This document shows positions 17,641 through 25,289 of a stretch of DNA of 64,000 bases, piece by piece. This DNA is from Bacteroidota bacterium. GTDB taxonomy: Bacteria > Bacteroidota > Bacteroidia > Bacteroidales > JABHKC01. The stretch is from the NCBI GenBank assembly GCA_018692315.1, contig JABHKC010000149.1:20163-84162 (forward strand). Direction: 5' to 3'. The stretch's first letter is position 1. Each line of letters starts with the position of its first letter. The notes under the pieces were generated by a model that was given only the letters and a program-made list of their open reading frames with translations, searched no databases and was not told the DNA's origin. A program made the position numbers and the translations under genes.

Positions 17641-17705
17641 CAAACCGATTTGTCGGGAAATCATCCTTTAGGACAGAGGTAAAATTTGCCGACAAATCGG
17701 TTTGC
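17640..17705. repeat. Perfect 17-bp inverted repeat after the DUF559 gene
   Basis: GCAAACCGATTTGTCGG (17640-17656) and its exact reverse complement (17689-17705) are separated by 32 bp. It could form a stable RNA hairpin ending DUF559 transcription, but there is no T run. It may instead be an interspersed palindromic element. The rest of the 330-bp gap up to 17970 holds a weaker palindrome (17758-17777) and REP copy a. Confidence 0.6.
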
Positions 17706-17900
17706 GGTCAAAAACAATATGGATTTCTGAGAAGAGAACTTTCTATACATCGGCTAAGCAAAGTTTTCAAACTTCGCTTTCTAATCACTCCCATTTCATT
17801 TTTTCAAACAAAACCAAAAAAACTATTCCTACATTTGTTTTGTGAATACTTAAATTGGAACATACAAATGTGAGCTGGGAAATAAATATTTAGGACATGT

Positions 17901-17927
17901 GGATTGCAAATTCGCACGAGCTGGGAG
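17901..17927 (+). repeat. REP-like palindrome, copy a
   Basis: GGATTGCAAATTCGCACGAGCTGGG is a degenerate copy of the palindromic element seen at 18495, 18568, 18828 and 19544. It has the same orientation as copy d and opposite orientation to b, c and e. It lies 44 bp upstream of the 168-aa gene. Confidence 0.6.
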
Positions 17928-17970
17928 ATAGCTAATGATCGGTTGAAAAGCAAGAAAAACCTTTAATAAA

Positions 17971-18477
17971 ATGATGAAGTCTAAATTAATAATTATAGCA
18001 TTGTATTGTATTATCATTAATTCAAACTCTCAAAAAACAGGCAGAAAATACTTTTCCTATCCTGACAGAATATTAGAAATACAAATAAACGACACCTACA
18101 TATTATGGAGAAATACAATAGTAGTAAATGATATGGTTGAAAAATCAGATACTTTATATTATACAAAAAAGGGTGATACATTATTTATTAAAGAAAAAAC
18201 TATTTATGGCAATCAAAATCAAATTATCATAAAAAAAAGGAAATACCTTGACTACATCCGCTATAATGAAAAAGAATATATAGATAATAATTGTTGTGGC
18301 ATTTTATTTAAGAAAAATAATCTTTTTTTTAAGAACAAAAGAAAACAAATAATTAGTACAACTAACCGAGAAACCTACAATAGAATATTAGAGTTGCATT
18401 GCCGTTTAAAAAGGTTAGAAATATTTGGTAAAGCTTGTAAAAATTCCTTACCACCATTGTTATATGAACATTTTTAA
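17971..18477 (+). CDS. Small secreted hypothetical protein, 168 aa
   Basis: I do not recognise this protein. Residues 1-20 are a signal peptide (KLIIIALYCIIINSNS), so it is exported. The mature part is strongly basic and strand-rich (DTLYYTKKGDTLFIKEK, QNQIIIKKRKY), with two adjacent cysteines near residue 110. It has no sorting domain or membrane segment. The gene sits between oppositely oriented REP-like copies a and b. Its start MMK and its neighbourhood resemble those of the 141-aa secreted gene at 18914, which is also bracketed by such copies. Length and codon pattern fit a real gene. Confidence 0.55.
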   Translation: MMKSKLIIIALYCIIINSNSQKTGRKYFSYPDRILEIQINDTYILWRNTIVVNDMVEKSDTLYYTKKGDTLFIKEKTIYGNQNQIIIKKRKYLDYIRYNEKEYIDNNCCGILFKKNNLFFKNKRKQIISTTNRETYNRILELHCRLKRLEIFGKACKNSLPPLLYEHF

Positions 18478-18494
18478 TTTGCAAAACAAAAAAG

Positions 18495-18522
18495 TCCTGC
18501 TAGCTCGGATTTGTATTCCGTA
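18495..18522 (-). repeat. REP-like palindrome, copy b
   Basis: TCCTGCTAGCTCGGATTTGT followed by ATTCCGTA is a diverged copy of the element, inverted relative to copy a. It lies 17 bp after the stop of the 168-aa gene. Confidence 0.6.
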
Positions 18523-18567
18523 TGGATATTTCGGTGATATTGATATTCTAAAAATAAACTTTATCAA

Positions 18568-18670
18568 TCCCAGCTAGCGAGGATTTGCAATCCGTGCGTC
18601 TATCAATACCAAATTAACATTAATTCTAATGAATAATTTTTATTTTTGCTAAATGTCTGACAAATATAAA
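18568..18670 (+). repeat. 103-bp repeat, copy c: REP-like palindrome plus transposase 5' end
   Basis: It begins with TCCCAGCTAGCGAGGATTTG, CAATCCGTGC, then about 70 bp running into the start of the truncated transposase gene. The same 103 bp recurs at 19544-19645 with about six substitutions and one deleted base. It contains TATTTTTG (18641-18648), a perfect TAnnTTTG box just before the ATG. Confidence 0.85.
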
Positions 18671-18760
18671 ATATATGAACCTGATAGAGCATATTATATC
18701 ACCATGACAACAGTTGGTTGGGTAGATATTTTTACTCATAAAAACCATAAAATTTATTAG
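18653..18760 (+). pseudogene. Truncated REP-associated tyrosine transposase (RAYT, Y1/IS200-like)
   Basis: The reading frame from the ATG encodes only 35 residues: MSDKYKIYEPDRAYYITMTT, then VGWVDIFTHKNHKIY, then a stop. This is the N-terminal block of REP-associated tyrosine transposases, single-strand DNA transposases related to IS200/IS605 TnpA, where a YFITFTVVGWVDVFTR-like segment is typical. The catalytic HUH motif and tyrosine, expected further downstream, are missing: only about 70 bp remain before the next REP copy. This is therefore an internally deleted, inactive copy. The flanking palindromes in opposite orientation are what such a transposase is known to act on. Confidence 0.75.
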
Positions 18761-18827
18761 AAAACATTTTAGAAATGCCTCAATTGAAGACTTATGCGTA
18801 AATCTTTGTATTCTGTCTTTTATGGAT

Positions 18828-18857
18828 GCACGGATTGCAAATCCGTGCTAGCAGGGG
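18828..18857 (+). repeat. REP-like palindrome, copy d
   Basis: GCACGGATTGCAAATCCGTG, CTAGCAGGGG is the best-preserved copy, with a near-perfect GCACGGATT/AATCCGTGC stem. It lies at the 3' end of the truncated transposase and 56 bp before the 141-aa gene, inverted relative to copies c and e. Confidence 0.75.
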
Positions 18858-18913
18858 GGGAAATCAGTTCGTTCATACGAACAAATTATTGATAAACATA
18901 AAAAAGGAAATTA

Positions 18914-19339
18914 ATGATGAAGAAGAAAGTTATTTATTTTGCGCTATTCACTATTTTTGGCTCATTAACATATTGTCAAGATATTAATCAAAAAATAGAT
19001 ACAAGTTTTTACGGAATATACTCAGAGTTTCCTCATTCTTGTAATAGATATTTTATTAATAGTCGAAAACTGATTATAAACTCTGGCAATTTTTGGCAGC
19101 ATTGTGTATATAACAGGAATCTTGACACTCTACTCCTTTCTATTGATACTAGTTATCATTCTTTTGATGATTGGATTTTAAACTATAAATTTTGTATATT
19201 AAGAGAGAGAAATATCATAGTTCATTGGTATGACTGCAATGAATCAGAGGTTATAGATAAATTGTATAGATTAAATTTTTGGTTAAAACTTAGAACTAGA
19301 ATTTATAATATTTTTCATAGAAAAAGATACTATTTGTGA
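18914..19339 (+). CDS. Small secreted hypothetical protein, 141 aa
   Basis: I do not recognise this protein. Residues 1-21 form a signal peptide (KVIYFALFTIFGSLTYC); the cysteine at 21 could be read as a lipobox, but the context (TYCQD) is more like a cleavage site. The mature part is aromatic-rich with several cysteines (PHSCNRYF, WQHCVYN, WYDCNESE) and a basic C-terminus (RTRIYNIFHRKRYYL). Together with the 168-aa protein at 17971, it forms a pair of small exported proteins bracketed by inverted REP-like copies (here d and e). The role is unknown. Confidence 0.5.
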   Translation: MMKKKVIYFALFTIFGSLTYCQDINQKIDTSFYGIYSEFPHSCNRYFINSRKLIINSGNFWQHCVYNRNLDTLLLSIDTSYHSFDDWILNYKFCILRERNIIVHWYDCNESEVIDKLYRLNFWLKLRTRIYNIFHRKRYYL

Positions 19340-19387
19340 TAATCCATCAAGTCGTGAAAGAGTTTTCTCTCCACTGCACGTTCTAAG

Positions 19388-19413
19388 ACAATTCTATAAC
19401 AACCATTTCGAAA
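19388..19413 (+). repeat. 26-bp repeat, copy 2 (downstream of the 141-aa gene)
   Basis: This copy matches 17042-17067 at 24 of 26 positions and lies 48 bp after the 141-aa gene. The rest of the gap between 19340 and 19662 holds only REP copies e and f. Confidence 0.5.
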
Positions 19414-19543
19414 ATCCGAAATAAGCTGAATGTTAGCAAGTTGTCAATAAATAGTTATATTGTAAATCTACAGTTCTAAATCAGGGCAAATTTTGATATA
19501 CTGTTTAATCTTTGGATAATGTTTTTGAGATTTTGTTTTTTTA

Positions 19544-19645
19544 TCCCAGCTAGCGAGGATTTGCAATCCGTGCATCTATCAATACTAAATTAACATTAAT
19601 TCTAATGAATAATTTCTATCTATGCTAAAGTCTGGCAAATATAAA
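19544..19645 (+). repeat. 103-bp repeat, copy e (decayed), followed by half copy f
   Basis: This repeats 18568-18670, but the transposase ATG is gone (one base deleted, A-GTCTGGC) and the -7 box is mutated to TATCTATG. Directly after it, at about 19648-19665, CCCCACGAGCTAGGATTT looks like half of another palindrome. It reaches the stop codon of the gene on the other strand. Confidence 0.8.
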
Positions 19646-19662
19646 TCCCCACGAGCTAGGAT

Positions 19663-21018
19663 TTAAAAGCTTAAGATTGCACTGAAAACAGGCATTGGCA
19701 TTTTATTAATATTGTACTTATTGCCTTTTGCAAGTCCCAATAAACCGTGAGGATTGATGTTAAAATTTAAGGCGAAATCTTTAGTTTCGACATGGGCTTT
19801 TTTCGAATAGTAATTTGTCATCAAAGCAAAGCCTCCCACTGCCCCCAAAGCACTTGTTGTAATAAACAATTTGTACGAATCATCTGAATCTGAGGAAATA
19901 AGGTAACCTGTACCTAAACCTATCAATCCGCCAGCTAATTCACTCAAACTTATAAGTACACCTTGTCCGGTAGTAAAATCATGTCCTTTTGTTAGTGCAT
20001 GTCCAATTGCTATTCCTCCAATTGAGCCGAAGGTAAGCGCTGCTGTATATGATTTTTCATTATTCGGCTCTGCAATTATAGCTGCTGTTAATGAAACATA
20101 GGCTCCCAGTGTACCAGCACTCCTAAGTACATAGGCATCTCCCTTAGTGTAAGATTGATTTCCGGCCAGTAAAACACCTGAGGTGATTCCTGCTGCCGAA
20201 CCCAGCAGAATGCTAGCGGACAATTTACTGACATTAAAATCATCAAAAAAACCGGTAATATGTGCTGTTCCTAATCCAATTACAATTCCGAAATCTCCCA
20301 TTACACCTATTGCTGAAGCCGATCCAGCAGTCATTTTAGTTCGATCGGCCCAGACATACCCACCTATTCCTTCTGCAAGGCTGGCAAGCATTCCCATCGC
20401 AAGTACAGCCTGTTCGCTGGCATTTTCATCAAATAATAATGTCAGAAATACTCCATGCCCTATACCTCTTGACTGGCCATATATGCTCAAGCTTGCATCT
20501 GCATCTGTTACTCTAATTTTCTTTGTCAAAGCAAAGGGTATGTAAAATCCTGCTCCACTGGTCAACATATATAATCCTACAAAGGCTTTGTTGTTTTCTA
20601 TTTGTAATACATTTGGAACGGTCCAACCATAATATCCAAGGCTATGGATACTTGTGCTTATGAGCAATTTGGTCCGTCCTTCTTGGTTAATTGCTATTTC
20701 TGGTGCCTGTTGCTGTATGCTGGCAGTTACCATTTTTCTGAAATCCTGAACTTGTTCTTGTAAAAGAGGTTTTCTGATTTTTAACAGTTTATCGGCAGGC
20801 TGATATAATATTTCCAACACATAAGTAGTATCAGAACTTTGAAACAGTCTTGCTTCTATCATCCCTTTGTATTCTGAAAAAAGTCTAATCTTCTTCTCAA
20901 GTTTCGAGTCAATTAATTCCACTTTTCCTTCTTCATCCATAGAAACCTGAATTTCCTGCGCTTTTATTGTAAAAGCTGCCAGAAAAACGATTGCAAACAA
21001 TAATATTTTCATATCCAT
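19663..21018 (-). CDS. Exported hypothetical protein with glycine-rich membrane-like repeats
   Basis: A 451-residue protein I cannot name. Residues 1-20 are a signal peptide (ILLFAIVFLAAFTIKAQ). Residues 21-140 are a soluble strand-rich domain (LEILYQPADKLLKIRKPLLQ). Residues 150-410 consist of about ten hydrophobic, Gly/Ala/Ser-rich segments (LAEGIGGYVWAD, SAAGITSGVLLAG, GSIGGIAIGHALTKG, LAGGLIGLGTGYLISS) that resemble glycine-zipper hairpins or closely packed transmembrane helices. The C-terminus (MPMPVFSAILSF) ends in an aromatic residue, as outer-membrane proteins do. A beta-barrel or an oligomeric membrane protein are both possible. Its stop codon touches a half REP-like copy. Confidence 0.65.
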   Translation of the reverse strand: MDMKILLFAIVFLAAFTIKAQEIQVSMDEEGKVELIDSKLEKKIRLFSEYKGMIEARLFQSSDTTYVLEILYQPADKLLKIRKPLLQEQVQDFRKMVTASIQQQAPEIAINQEGRTKLLISTSIHSLGYYGWTVPNVLQIENNKAFVGLYMLTSGAGFYIPFALTKKIRVTDADASLSIYGQSRGIGHGVFLTLLFDENASEQAVLAMGMLASLAEGIGGYVWADRTKMTAGSASAIGVMGDFGIVIGLGTAHITGFFDDFNVSKLSASILLGSAAGITSGVLLAGNQSYTKGDAYVLRSAGTLGAYVSLTAAIIAEPNNEKSYTAALTFGSIGGIAIGHALTKGHDFTTGQGVLISLSELAGGLIGLGTGYLISSDSDDSYKLFITTSALGAVGGFALMTNYYSKKAHVETKDFALNFNINPHGLLGLAKGNKYNINKMPMPVFSAILSF

Positions 21019-21135
21019 AGCTTTATTTATTATTTAAAAAAAAATTAAGACAAATTTATAAAAAAATTAACAAGGAGTAATCTTACGAATCATTTCGGCA
21101 AGTAGTTCAAATTAATATGTTGCACCGGTTTTTCT

Positions 21136-21143
21136 TACCTTTG
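21136..21143 (+). promoter_or_regulatory. -7 promoter element of the 57-aa membrane protein gene
   Basis: TACCTTTG is an exact TAnnTTTG box, 32 bp before the ATG at 21176. It supports the reality of that small gene. Confidence 0.45.
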
Positions 21144-21175
21144 TACAAGATATAAAAACTGAAAGGCATACCTTC

Positions 21176-21349
21176 ATGAATAGCATTTTTATGACAGTAA
21201 CATTTGTGATAGGAACAATTTTGGTGATGCTTGTTAGGTTTTTAAGCGATAAGTTTGGATTGATTTTTACATTTAAAATGTCAGCTATTGCTGCGATTTT
21301 ATCTATATTTTTTGTTTTTAAGCTTCCGAAAGGATTGTATCCCCGCTAA
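21176..21349 (+). CDS. Small two-helix membrane protein, 57 aa
   Basis: A short reading frame (57 residues) preceded by a TAnnTTTG element. The sequence consists of two hydrophobic helices (FMTVTFVIGTILVMLVRFLS and MSAIAAILSIFFVFKL) joined by a short loop, SDKFGLIFTFK. Basic residues favour an inner-membrane hairpin. It stands alone in a 695-bp gap between two larger genes, and nothing nearby points to a partner. A palindrome of the GCTAAGCGAAG family begins at its stop codon. A non-coding explanation is possible, but the ATG, promoter match and membrane pattern together favour a gene. Confidence 0.45.
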   Translation: MNSIFMTVTFVIGTILVMLVRFLSDKFGLIFTFKMSAIAAILSIFFVFKLPKGLYPR

Positions 21350-21376
21350 ACGAAAATTGCATCTTCGCTTTCAATC
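21342..21376. repeat. Palindrome of the 'GCTAAGCGAAG' family
   Basis: CCCGCTAAACGAAAATTGCA, then TCTTCGCTTTCAATC resembles the sequences at 16233 and 17751. The rest of the gap to 21713 has a small hairpin (AATCCG/CGGATT near 21655-21670) and a phrase AAATTCGCGTAATTCGTGG. The latter resembles 26664-26686. Confidence 0.4.
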
Positions 21377-21713
21377 CTTTGTAGAACAACATTTACAATG
21401 AAATAAAACAATATAATATCCGCTTCACACCAACGGAATTGATGGTAAATATAATAAACCATTAATAGTTAGAAATATTTCAAGAATAAATTATTGAATA
21501 ATTATTATCGTATAAAAGCCGAATGCTTTCAAAAAGAACCTAAAATCCGCCAGGATTTAATTTAGTGTAAATAAATCAGAAAATTAGACATTTTATCACA
21601 ACACTGTAAAGTGATTAAAAAATTAGTGAAATTCGCGTAATTCGTGGATAAGGAGAATCCGTTTGCGGATTTAAGGAAGAAATACTTATTTTGCCAAGTG
21701 AAAAATATAATAT

Positions 21714-22697
21714 ATGAAAATAGCAATTATTGGAGTAACAGGACTTGTTGGGAGTGTAATGTTAAAAGTTCTTGAGCAGAGAAACTTTCCAGTAGGTAAA
21801 TTAATTTTAGCAGCTTCGGAAAAATCTATCGGCAGGGAAATGGTTTTTAAGAATGAAAAAATTAGAGTTTGCTCAATTGATGAAGCAATTTTGCAGAAAC
21901 CCAAGATTGCTTTATTTTCGGCAGGAGCCAAAGTTTCGCGACATTATGCTCCGAAATTTGCTGCCAGCGAAACCGTAGTTATCGACAATTCCTCGGCTTG
22001 GCGAATGGACCCCAAAATAAAACTTATTGTTCCTGAAATAAATGCTCATCTGTTAGCAAAATCAGACAAAATAATTGCAAACCCAAATTGCTCAACAATT
22101 CAATTGCTTGTCCCACTTTTAGCTTTGCACAAGCAATATTCGATTCGGCGAATTGTAGTTTCCACCTATCAATCGGTGAGCGGAACCGGTGCCTCGGCTC
22201 TCAAACAATTAGAAAGTGAAAGGAAGAATATTGATGTAGAAAAGACTTACCCTCATCAAATTTATAAAAATTGCCTTCCTCACTGCGATGATTTTACCGA
22301 AAACTTTTATACGAAAGAGGAAAATAAATTGGTGAACGAAACCCAAAAAATACTTGATCCAAATATAAGGATTACTGCAACAGCGGTGCGAGTACCAGTA
22401 GTTGGCGGGCATTCCGAATCTGTGAACGTAGAGTTTGAAAACGATTTTGAAATTTTAGAACTAAAACAAATTTTGCAAAATACGCCAGGTGTAAGTGTGA
22501 TGGATGAGCCAGAAAAAAATATTTATCCAATGCCAATTTTAGCAGAAGGTAAAGACGAGATTTTTGTGGGAAGAATAAGGCGGGATTTTTCGCAGGATAA
22601 TTCATTGAATTTGTGGATAGTAGCTGACAATTTAAGAAAAGGTGCTGCAACAAACGCCATACAAATTGCCGAACATTTGATTGAAAATGTGCTGTGA
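21714..22697 (+). CDS. asd: Aspartate-semialdehyde dehydrogenase
   Basis: A 327-residue aspartate-semialdehyde dehydrogenase, which reduces aspartyl phosphate to the semialdehyde at the branch to lysine, threonine and methionine. The NADP-binding start GVTGLVGSVML (residues 7-17) and the nucleophile Cys126 in NPNCSTIQLL are clear. The block YQSVSGTGASAL and the C-terminal AVRVPVVGGHSESV complete the family pattern. The lysC gene follows after 31 bp, so the first two enzymes of the pathway form one operon, in reverse order of the reactions. Full length, nothing odd. Confidence 0.96.
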   Translation: MKIAIIGVTGLVGSVMLKVLEQRNFPVGKLILAASEKSIGREMVFKNEKIRVCSIDEAILQKPKIALFSAGAKVSRHYAPKFAASETVVIDNSSAWRMDPKIKLIVPEINAHLLAKSDKIIANPNCSTIQLLVPLLALHKQYSIRRIVVSTYQSVSGTGASALKQLESERKNIDVEKTYPHQIYKNCLPHCDDFTENFYTKEENKLVNETQKILDPNIRITATAVRVPVVGGHSESVNVEFENDFEILELKQILQNTPGVSVMDEPEKNIYPMPILAEGKDEIFVGRIRRDFSQDNSLNLWIVADNLRKGAATNAIQIAEHLIENVL

Positions 22698-22728
22698 AAG
22701 TTTAGGATTTCGATAAAAAAGAGAAAAA

Positions 22729-23988
22729 ATGATTGTTTATAAGTTTGGAGGGGCTTCTGTAAAAAATGTAGAATCTGTAGTAGGTTTGAAAAATATTGTA
22801 GAAGCCTGCAATGAAGATTTGGTAGTTGTGATTTCAGCAATGAACAAAACGACCAATGCCCTTGAAGAATTGGTTGAAAAGTATTTGAAGAATGATGCAA
22901 ATTTCAATGAAAAATTTGATGATATTATAGATTATCACATGAAAATTGTAGATGGCTTATTTCCTGAAAATCACCCAATAAAAGATGAAATATTAGAAAT
23001 TTCGGAAAAGCTATTAAATTTAATTTCCAAACCTACACCTACCGATTATAATTTTGCATATGATCAAATAGTATCTTTTGGCGAAATATTTTCAACGAAA
23101 ATTGTTAGCGAATATTTGAAGATATTTTTCCCATGCGAATATGTCGATATCAAAACATGTTTAAGGACAGATAATTGCTATGGCGAAGCCAATGTTTTGT
23201 GGGAAAAATCGGAAAATCCTATCAAAGATAAATTCAATTTTTCCAATTCAAAAGTTTGTGTAACACAGGGATTTATTGCCTCCGATGGCGAAAATTCCAC
23301 CACACTTGGTAGAGAAGGCTCAGATTATACTGCCTCAATTTTGGCAAACATTCTTGATGCAGAAAAAATGGTGGTCTGGAAAGATGTTCCAGGAATTTTA
23401 AATGCTGATCCAAAATGGTTTGATACTACCGAAAAACTAAGTCATATTTCCTATAAAGAAGCCATTGAGCTTGCATATTACGGGGCAACCATAATTCACC
23501 CAAAAACAATAAAACCTCTGCAAAACAAGAATATTCCACTTTTTGTAAATTCATTTTTATCACCACAAGAAACCGGAACAATTATAGATAATCGCTCAGA
23601 AGAAGATTCCTTGATTCCATCATTTATTTTTAGAATAGACCAGGTTCTGATTTCAATTTCGTCGCGAGATTTTTCTTTTGTTGTTGAAGAAAACCTGAGC
23701 GAAATTTTCAGAACTTTTGCTGATGCTAATATCAAAATCAATTTGATGGAAAATTCTGCAATTAGTTTTTCTGTTTGCATTGACAATGATTTAACTAAAG
23801 TTGAAAAATTAATAAATATCTTAAAAGAAGAATACAAAGTTTTGTACAACGAAAATGTCGAATTAATAACTATTCGATATTACAATCAAGACACAATAAA
23901 CAGAGTTCTTCATGAAAAAACTATCTTAATTGAACAAAGAAGCCGATTTTCTGCCCGTTTTGTTGTGAAACCGGCAGATTTGAATTAG
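22729..23988 (+). CDS. lysC: Aspartate kinase
   Basis: A 419-residue aspartokinase that phosphorylates aspartate, the committed step to lysine, threonine and methionine. The N-terminal kinase motif KFGGASVKN (residues 4-12) and the block TLGREGSDYTASILA are diagnostic. VWKDVPGILNADPKW is the aspartate/feedback region. A C-terminal regulatory region (about 300-419) has two ACT-like stretches (LISISSRDFSFV, FADANIKINLMENS), so feedback inhibition is likely. It is monofunctional: there is no homoserine dehydrogenase domain. It is co-transcribed with asd, 31 bp upstream. Confidence 0.94.
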   Translation: MIVYKFGGASVKNVESVVGLKNIVEACNEDLVVVISAMNKTTNALEELVEKYLKNDANFNEKFDDIIDYHMKIVDGLFPENHPIKDEILEISEKLLNLISKPTPTDYNFAYDQIVSFGEIFSTKIVSEYLKIFFPCEYVDIKTCLRTDNCYGEANVLWEKSENPIKDKFNFSNSKVCVTQGFIASDGENSTTLGREGSDYTASILANILDAEKMVVWKDVPGILNADPKWFDTTEKLSHISYKEAIELAYYGATIIHPKTIKPLQNKNIPLFVNSFLSPQETGTIIDNRSEEDSLIPSFIFRIDQVLISISSRDFSFVVEENLSEIFRTFADANIKINLMENSAISFSVCIDNDLTKVEKLINILKEEYKVLYNENVELITIRYYNQDTINRVLHEKTILIEQRSRFSARFVVKPADLN

Positions 23989-24008
23989 AAAGTTCTCATC
24001 TAAAGTTT

Positions 24009-24016
24009 TAACTTTG
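24009..24016 (+). promoter_or_regulatory. Putative -7 element of the nuclease-like/chitinase operon
   Basis: TAACTTTG matches TAnnTTTG, 89 bp before the ATG of the gene at 24106. No -33 element stands at the usual spacing. Confidence 0.3.
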
Positions 24017-24105
24017 TTATGAATTAATTTGGGAATTATTAAAACAAAATTGATTTTTTTCTTGAAGGAGTATGTATTAATGTTATGAAAACTCAATAAA
24101 ACAAT

Positions 24106-25278
24106 ATGAAAATAAATAAAACAATACGATTATTAGTTTTAGTAACATTCAGTTTCAATTTGTCGGCTCAAACAATTGATGACTTAAATTTTGGAACAGA
24201 TTCTACTTTGGAAATCGTTTCATGGAATATCGAATGGTTTCCAAAAAACGGTCAGACAACAATCGATTATGTCAGGCATATAATTGAAGCTCTTGATGTG
24301 GATATTTTGGCATTGCAGGAAATTAATGAAGAAACCGAATTCAATCAATTAGTTGATAATCTTACAGGATATGACGGACATTTTGAAAATAGCGAATACT
24401 CGGGGCTGGCATATATTTACAAACCCGACAAAATTGAGGTTTTAAGCATTCACGAAATATTGTTTACATCGGAATATTGGCGGCCATTTCCGAGACCTCC
24501 TCTAATTATGGAAATAAATTATTCAGGTGAGAATTTTATTTTAATAAACAATCACCTGAAATGTTGCGGCGACGAAATTCTTGACCTTACAGATCCTTGG
24601 GACGAGGAAACTCGCCGCTTCGATGCTTGCAATTTGTTGAAGCAATACATCGATTATTATTTTGAGCATGACAATGTTATTTTGCTGGGCGATTTGAACG
24701 ACGAAATTGCAGAAAGTCAGGAAAATAATGTGTTTCAAGCATTGATTGACGATACAACAAACTATTTTTTTGCTGATATGGAAATTGCTCAGGGGAACAT
24801 TTCTGAATGGTCTTATCCTTCATGGCCTTCACATATCGACCATATTTTGATTTCCAATGAACTTTTTGATGAATTCAATAATGAGTATTCTGATATTCAA
24901 ACAATTAAAGTTGATGATTTTCTGGCAGGCGGTTTTTCCGAATATGATAGTTATATTTCCGATCATCGCCCAGTAGGACTAAAATTGAAAACAAATTCGA
25001 ATGTTGGATTCAACAATTTGGTTTCTCACGAAGAGAAATTCATAAATTATCCTAATCCATTTAAAACCAGCACAAAAATCCTTTTTAGTCCCGCTATCGA
25101 AAATGCAGAAATTGAAATATATAATTTTGCCAATCAGAAAATTGCTGATTTCGAAATTGCTAAAAATCAATCTTCAGTAGTTTGGAATGCAAAGAATTTC
25201 CAAAATGGAATATATTTTGCAAAACTAATTGTAAATGAGGAAGCTACCCAAGTCAGAAAAATGATTTTACTTAAATAA
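24106..25278 (+). CDS. Secreted endonuclease/exonuclease/phosphatase family protein with T9SS sorting domain
   Basis: A 390-residue exported metal-dependent hydrolase of the endonuclease/exonuclease/phosphatase (DNase I-like) fold. A signal peptide (ending LSAQ, residue 22) is followed by the fold's conserved blocks: EIVSWNIEWFP, DILALQEINEE (catalytic Glu), NNHLKCCG (His), VILLGDLNDE (Asp-Asn), WPSHIDHILIS and SDHRPVGL (the catalytic Asp-His). Residues about 315-390 are a type A T9SS C-terminal domain (FINYPNPFKTSTKI ... NGIYFAKLIVNE ... RKMILLK). It should be exported through SprA. It may degrade extracellular DNA or hydrolyse phosphoesters. The chitinase gene follows after 11 bp, suggesting joint use in nutrient scavenging. 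Confidence 0.88.
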   Translation: MKINKTIRLLVLVTFSFNLSAQTIDDLNFGTDSTLEIVSWNIEWFPKNGQTTIDYVRHIIEALDVDILALQEINEETEFNQLVDNLTGYDGHFENSEYSGLAYIYKPDKIEVLSIHEILFTSEYWRPFPRPPLIMEINYSGENFILINNHLKCCGDEILDLTDPWDEETRRFDACNLLKQYIDYYFEHDNVILLGDLNDEIAESQENNVFQALIDDTTNYFFADMEIAQGNISEWSYPSWPSHIDHILISNELFDEFNNEYSDIQTIKVDDFLAGGFSEYDSYISDHRPVGLKLKTNSNVGFNNLVSHEEKFINYPNPFKTSTKILFSPAIENAEIEIYNFANQKIADFEIAKNQSSVVWNAKNFQNGIYFAKLIVNEEATQVRKMILLK

Positions 25279-25289
25279 AACTAATAGCC

